33,697 nucleotides of DNA from Streptomyces sp. ADI95-17 (GTDB taxonomy: Bacteria > Actinomycetota > Actinomycetes > Streptomycetales > Streptomycetaceae): the NCBI RefSeq assembly GCF_003846175.1, contig NZ_ML123046.1:244892-278588 (forward strand), written 5' to 3'. Position 1 is the stretch's first letter. Each line of letters opens with the position of its first letter. This document shows positions 30,195 to 33,697 of the stretch, one piece after another. The notes beneath the pieces were generated by a model. It was given only the letters and a program-made list of their open reading frames with translations, ran no database searches and was not told the DNA's origin. The position numbers were made by a program, and so were the translations under genes.

Positions 30195-30923
30195 TCAGGT
30201 CAGGAACCCGCGCAACAGTGCGGCCGTACCCGCGCAGTGCTCGCGCATGACCGCGCGCGCGGCCTCCGCGTCCCCGTCGAGGACCGCCTCGACGAGGCTG
30301 GTGTGCTGGTGCTGCGAATGCTCAAGGTTCCGCACCAGCAGCGGTATGCAGTCCAGCAGGTCGTTCAGGGTGGCCCGGACGGCCGCGTACTGCGTGGTCA
30401 GCGACGCGGACCCGGAGAGCTCGGCCAGGGTCAGATGGAGCAGGGTGTCGCGCCTGCGGTAGTCCGTCAGCGGCGCCTCGTGGGTCGCCGCCAGGGCGGT
30501 ACGCAGCCGGCCCGCGCCCTCGTCGTCGAGCCCCCGCGCCGCGCACAGCTCGGCCGCCCCGGCCTCCAGCACCTCGCGGAAGCGCAGCACGTCCTCGATG
30601 TCGACGGAGGCGATCCTGCGTCGCAGCTCGTCCTCGCCGGGGCTGCCGGTGCGCCGCAGCACGAACGTGCCGCCGTACCGGCCGCGCCTGCTCTCCACCA
30701 GGCCCTGGTCCTGGAGGACCTTCAGTACCTCGCGCAGGGTGACCCGGCTGATCCCCAGCAGCTCGGCGAGATCACGCTCGGCAGGCAGCCGCCCGCCGCC
30801 CGGCACCAGCCCGAGCCTGATCACCTGGAGGATCTGCTCCAGCGCCTCCTCGAAGCCGTTCCCCGCCCGGACGGGCCGCAGTACGGGCATCAGGCGGTCG
30901 ATGAACTCGCTTTCCCCGGCCAC
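30195..30923 (-). CDS. GntR-family regulator with FCD domain
   Basis: A 242-residue regulator. The GntR winged helix-turn-helix lies at about residues 24-92 (ALEQILQVIRLGLVPGGGRL, PAERDLAELLGISRVTLREV, LQDQGLVESRRGRYGGTFVL) and the all-helical FCD ligand domain at about 105-235 (DVLRFREVLEAGAAELCAA, RDTLLHLTLAELSG, EHSQHQHTSLVEAVLDGDAE). The FCD metal-binding histidines appear to be present (DTLLHLTL, EHSQHQHTS). It starts at GTG 30923 behind a purine-rich GGAAGGGGAACGGGG stretch. An ATCAA-TGG-TTGAT dyad upstream may be its own operator. Neighbours do not reveal the controlled pathway; ligands of this family are often carboxylic acids or amino-acid derivatives. Confidence 0.9.
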   Translation of the reverse strand: MAGESEFIDRLMPVLRPVRAGNGFEEALEQILQVIRLGLVPGGGRLPAERDLAELLGISRVTLREVLKVLQDQGLVESRRGRYGGTFVLRRTGSPGEDELRRRIASVDIEDVLRFREVLEAGAAELCAARGLDDEGAGRLRTALAATHEAPLTDYRRRDTLLHLTLAELSGSASLTTQYAAVRATLNDLLDCIPLLVRNLEHSQHQHTSLVEAVLDGDAEAARAVMREHCAGTAALLRGFLT

Positions 30924-30970
30924 GCCCCGTTCCCCTTCCAGGCCGACGGCCGGCCGTCCACGGCCCCGCC

Positions 30971-30983
30971 ATCAATGGTTGAT
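30971..30983 (-). promoter_or_regulatory. ATCAA-TGG-TTGAT dyad upstream of the GntR gene
   Basis: A perfect inverted repeat with 5-bp arms and a 3-bp centre, 47 nt upstream of the GntR start and within AT-richer DNA. Position and symmetry suit an autoregulatory GntR site. The rest of the gap (30984-31113) holds a TCGGACA direct repeat and nothing else I can name. Confidence 0.5.
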
Positions 30984-31113
30984 CCTCACACCTTAAGCTC
31001 ACCTCAAGTCCTCCGTCCGGCCCGGTGCGGGGCGTCCCCGGACGTACCGGCCACCGCCCGAGGATGAATCGGACAGTCGGACAATCGGCGGGCTAGTGCC
31101 GGTGGCCGAACCC

Positions 31114-31119
31114 TAGAGT
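31114..31119 (+). promoter_or_regulatory. TAGAGT -10 for a probably leaderless transcript
   Basis: TAGAGT fits the TANNNT -10 pattern and ends 6 nt before ATG 31126, so transcription would begin at or next to the start codon. No clear -35 is seen. Confidence 0.4.
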
Positions 31120-31125
31120 GTGGGG

Positions 31126-32097
31126 ATGAGCAACGCGACGCCACCCGGCTGGTATCCGGACGCCGCGGCACCGGGCACCGACCGCTGGTGGGACGGCACC
31201 GCGTGGACCGCGCACACCCGCCCGGCCGCCGCGCCCCAGGCGTTCGGCCCGCCGGAACCGGTCGCCACCGCACCCCAGGACCTCCGCCTCCCCGGGCCGG
31301 CCGTCACCGCGTCCGGCAACGGCGGCACCGCTGCCGGCCGGGGCACCACCCGGACCGTCGCGCTCGCCGTGGCCGGGCTGCTCGTCGTCGGCGCAGCCGT
31401 CACCGGAGCCGTCCTGCTCGGCAGGGGCGACGACGGCGAGCGGCCCGAGGCCGGACCGAGCGGCTCCGTGACGCCCACCACCACCATGACGGACACCCCG
31501 TCGCCCACCGGCTCACCGGCCGAGGACGACCCGAAGGTCCTCGTCGACCAGCTCAACGGCATCACCCTGCCGATCCCCGACGGCTGGGAGAAGCCCGACC
31601 GGACGGTCGAACCGGTGCTCACCATGCGCACCGTCAACTCCTACGAATGCCCCGGCAGTTCCTCCGACTTCTGCTACCACGGCACCGTGACCAGCCGCAT
31701 CGCGAGCGCCACCGACATCACCTCGGCCGAGGAACTCGCCGAGCACGACATCGCCACCGCCGCCGACGGCGCCTACGAGAAGAACCTCGTCGGCGACCGG
31801 ATCCACGGCGGCATCACGTCCCACAAGGTGCTCGACTCCGCGTCCGTGAGCGTCGCCGGACGGGCCGGCTACCAGGTGCGCTGGCGGGTCGAGACGGGCA
31901 AGGGGCCCGGCGGCTATGTGCAGTCGCTCGTCTTCCCGTCCACGATCGGAACCGAGTCGCTGATCATCGTGCGCTACGCCTTCGACGCGGGCCCCGACGG
32001 GCCGCCGCTCTCGCTCATGGACACCATCACCAAGGCGATCCGGCCGATCGGTGACAGCGCCACGAGTGGCGGCGCGGGCAGCTCGATCGCACCCTGA
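31126..32097 (+). CDS. DUF2510 domain membrane protein
   Basis: A 323-residue protein. DUF2510 is at the N-terminus (TPPGWYPDAAAPGTDRWWDG, TAWTAHTRP), followed by a Pro/Ala linker, one membrane helix at about residues 77-99 and a Thr/Ser/Pro-rich stalk. The outside domain of about 190 residues contains GITLPIPDGWEKP and YECPGSSSDFCYHG; its two Cys could pair. The DUF2510 tryptophan-rich motif is common on actinobacterial membrane proteins, and its role is unknown. ATG 31126 is likely leaderless given the TAGAGT 6 nt upstream; in-frame GTG 31120 is the alternative. It is convergent with the PLP enzyme gene, 15 nt away. Confidence 0.82.
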   Translation: MSNATPPGWYPDAAAPGTDRWWDGTAWTAHTRPAAAPQAFGPPEPVATAPQDLRLPGPAVTASGNGGTAAGRGTTRTVALAVAGLLVVGAAVTGAVLLGRGDDGERPEAGPSGSVTPTTTMTDTPSPTGSPAEDDPKVLVDQLNGITLPIPDGWEKPDRTVEPVLTMRTVNSYECPGSSSDFCYHGTVTSRIASATDITSAEELAEHDIATAADGAYEKNLVGDRIHGGITSHKVLDSASVSVAGRAGYQVRWRVETGKGPGGYVQSLVFPSTIGTESLIIVRYAFDAGPDGPPLSLMDTITKAIRPIGDSATSGGAGSSIAP

Positions 32098-32112
32098 CGC
32101 GGGCCGCCCGGC

Positions 32113-33315
32113 TCAGAGGAACGTACGGCCCTCGCCCCGGTACGTCGGCACCGTCGCGGTGATCCGGTCGCCCTCGATCAGCTGCAACTCGTCGAAGCGC
32201 TCGCACAGTTCACCGGCCTTCGCGTGCCGGAACCACACCTTGTCACCGATCAGCAGATCGTCGGCCGGGGCGCCGAGCAGCGGGGTCTGCACCTCGCCGG
32301 GCCCCTCCTGCGGGTCGTAGCGCAGCCCCTCCGGCAGATACGGGACGGGCAGCCGGTCCGGGCCCGCCGGACCGGACGCCGGATAGCCGCCACCGAGAAC
32401 CGTCACCACGCCCACACCGGGCCGGCGCACCACGGGATGGGCGAACAGCGCCGCCGGACGGGCCGTGAACGACGTGTAGTTGTCGAACAGCCTCGGTACG
32501 TAGAGCCCCGACCCGGCCGCGATCTCGGTCACCGCGCGCTCGGCCGCCGTGTGCTGCACACTGCCCGTGCCGCCGCCGTTCACGAACTCCAGGTCCGGCG
32601 CCACCGCCCGTACCGCACGCACCACTTCGGCCCGCCGGACGGCCAGCTCCCTGCGGCCCGCGGCCTGCATCAGCCGGACCGCCCGGGAGCGCAGCGGCTT
32701 GCCCGCGACGGAATCCCCGACCCCGGCGATATGACCCTCGTACGCCATCAGACCCACCAGCCGGAAGCCCGGCCGCCGCGCCACCGAGCGTGCCAGCTCC
32801 GCCAGTTGGGCGGGGGAGCGGAGCGGGGAACGCAGGGCGCCGACCCTGACCCGGCCGCCGAGCAGCCGGAGCGAGGTGTCCAGTTCCAGACAGACCCGGA
32901 TCTCCTCGCCGCCACCCGCCCGCGCCGCGTCGATCAGCTCCAGCTGCGCGTGGTCGTCGACCATCACCGTCACCGCGGCGGCCAGCTTCGGATCGCCGGC
33001 CAGCTCGGCGAGGGCCGCCCGGTCGGCCGTCGGATACGCCAGCAGCACGTCCTCGAACCCGGCCCGCGCCAGCCACAGCGACTCCGCCAGCGTGAACGAC
33101 ATGATCCCGGCGAACCCGGGCCGGGCGAGCACCCGTTCCAGCAGGGCGCGGCAGCGCACGGACTTGCTCGCCACCCGGATCGGCTTCCCGGCCGCCCGGC
33201 GGACGAGGTCGTCGGCATTGGCGTCGAACGCGTCGAGATCGACGACGGCGATCGGGGCGTCCAGATGGGCGGTGGCCCGGTTGTAACGGGTGCGGTCAGC
33301 GGCACGGGCAGTCAT
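32113..33315 (-). CDS. Fold-type III PLP enzyme (amino acid deaminase/aldolase, D-Ser dehydratase-like)
   Basis: A 400-residue cytosolic enzyme with the alanine-racemase-type barrel. The PLP lysine is K51 in IRVASKSVRC. Blocks AYEGHIAGVGD and FVNGGGTGSV bind the phosphate, and the C-terminal domain has H364 and C371 in FRHAKAGELCERF, matching the metal site of D-serine dehydratase and D-threonine aldolase. It probably cleaves or deaminates a D-hydroxy amino acid. ATG 33315 is chosen because the family begins at RYNRATAHLDAPIAVVDLD; further upstream codons are Ala/Gly-rich without similarity. It is divergent from an unrecognised gene across a gap with a perfect 22-bp palindrome centred 50 nt upstream of its start. 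Confidence 0.9.
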   Translation of the reverse strand: MTARAADRTRYNRATAHLDAPIAVVDLDAFDANADDLVRRAAGKPIRVASKSVRCRALLERVLARPGFAGIMSFTLAESLWLARAGFEDVLLAYPTADRAALAELAGDPKLAAAVTVMVDDHAQLELIDAARAGGGEEIRVCLELDTSLRLLGGRVRVGALRSPLRSPAQLAELARSVARRPGFRLVGLMAYEGHIAGVGDSVAGKPLRSRAVRLMQAAGRRELAVRRAEVVRAVRAVAPDLEFVNGGGTGSVQHTAAERAVTEIAAGSGLYVPRLFDNYTSFTARPAALFAHPVVRRPGVGVVTVLGGGYPASGPAGPDRLPVPYLPEGLRYDPQEGPGEVQTPLLGAPADDLLIGDKVWFRHAKAGELCERFDELQLIEGDRITATVPTYRGEGRTFL

Positions 33316-33353
33316 GGCCGCAGCTTGCCAGACGTCCGTACCGCTGGGTAGGG

Positions 33354-33375
33354 GGACGATCTGCGCAGATCGTCC
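33354..33375. promoter_or_regulatory. Perfect 22-bp palindrome between divergent genes
   Basis: GGACGATCTGC (33354-33364) is followed directly by its exact reverse complement GCAGATCGTCC (33365-33375), with no spacer. It lies 39 nt upstream of the PLP enzyme start and about 125 nt before the right-hand gene. This is a strong operator candidate for a symmetric dimer. A TAGAGT -10-like element lies at 33419-33424 on the side of the rightward gene. Confidence 0.75.
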
Positions 33376-33499
33376 GGGACGGGAGGCCGCCCGCTCCCGC
33401 CGGGGCCTTTCCACCCCGTAGAGTGACGGCACGCGGCAACCAACGGGCCTGCCTGTTACGTCGATCCGCGCACGGTACGGAACGGGACCAGGGGGGCGG

Positions 33500-33697
33500 A
33501 TGAGTACCGAGGCGCAGCGCGCTCCTGTCCCGCCCCGCCCCACGACCCCGCCACCGACGCCCGCGGCGCCTCCGGCGCAGGACCCCGCGGCGGCTTCCCC
33601 GACTCCGGCGGGCGCACCCGTTCCGACGAGCCGGAGCACACCACCGTCCGCGGCGGCCGTCCCGCCAGTGGAGACCACGGCCCGGCTGCGACCGGTA
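33500..33697 (+). CDS. Partial gene, Pro/Ala-rich N-terminus, not recognised
   Basis: An open frame from ATG 33500 runs 66 codons to the window edge without a stop. A G-run (GGGGGGCGG) precedes it as a ribosome site. The visible protein is a disordered, Pro/Ala/Thr-rich N-terminus (MSTEAQRAPVPPRPTTPPP) reaching ETTARLRPV at the edge, where a folded domain may begin. No family can be named. Third-position GC is high and the divergent layout with the PLP enzyme supports a real gene. The opposite-strand frame in the same place lacks similarity. Confidence 0.6.
   Translation, partial: MSTEAQRAPVPPRPTTPPPTPAAPPAQDPAAASPTPAGAPVPTSRSTPPSAAAVPPVETTARLRPV

Overview
The window looks like Streptomyces chromosome. 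GC is very high throughout, GTG starts are common, there is a single rare TTA codon, and a 3'-end repeat I recognise from many Streptomyces genomes sits at the left edge. I count about 27 genuine protein genes, including one 25-codon leader peptide and one gene cut by the right edge. I see no rRNA, tRNA, CRISPR array or transposase gene. No stretch over 300 bases lacks a gene; the longest gene-free gaps are 21511-21786, 15304-15522 and 30924-31125, and their contents are described under the sites.

Left block (1-11041). An SsuD-type flavin monooxygenase on the minus strand is preceded by a small leader peptide ending in Cys-Cys and an overlapping hairpin, the layout of cysteine-responsive attenuation. 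Next comes a catabolic locus. A PucR-type activator and a short allophanate-hydrolase-like amidase run leftward. Diverging from them is a five-gene rightward operon with mirror order: DUF917, HyuA-like, NCS1 permease, HyuA-like, DUF917. The NCS1 family contains nucleobase and hydantoin carriers, and HyuA and amidase enzymes open cyclic amides and ureides. I infer uptake and breakdown of a hydantoin-like or pyrimidine-like ring for nitrogen. No HyuB partner is present, and the first HyuA copy has lost the phosphate-binding motifs, so it may be a pseudoenzyme subunit. This locus is the best candidate for an undescribed system.

Middle block (11042-21510). This holds an SPW-repeat membrane protein, an ADP-ribosylglycohydrolase, a membrane-anchored molybdopterin oxidoreductase, a PadR regulator with a two-gene drug-export-type ABC transporter, and a pair of membrane proteins (one with a TTA codon, one ABA4-like) divergent from a MerR regulator across a dense array of GATAG boxes. 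It ends with a siderophore-interacting flavoprotein under an iron box and a 5'-3' exonuclease.

Right block (21511-33697). A glycine-betaine-type ABC system has an ATPase followed by a permease fused to two tandem binding domains. A strong intrinsic terminator lies in its untranslated leader. Then follow an XRE-cupin regulator with a cytosolic BtuF-like protein, a TDT-family exporter divergent from a LysR regulator, an aminoglycoside-phosphotransferase-fold kinase, a GntR/FCD regulator, a DUF2510 membrane protein, a fold-type III PLP enzyme, and the start of an unrecognised Pro/Ala-rich protein. A perfect 22-bp palindrome lies between the last two.
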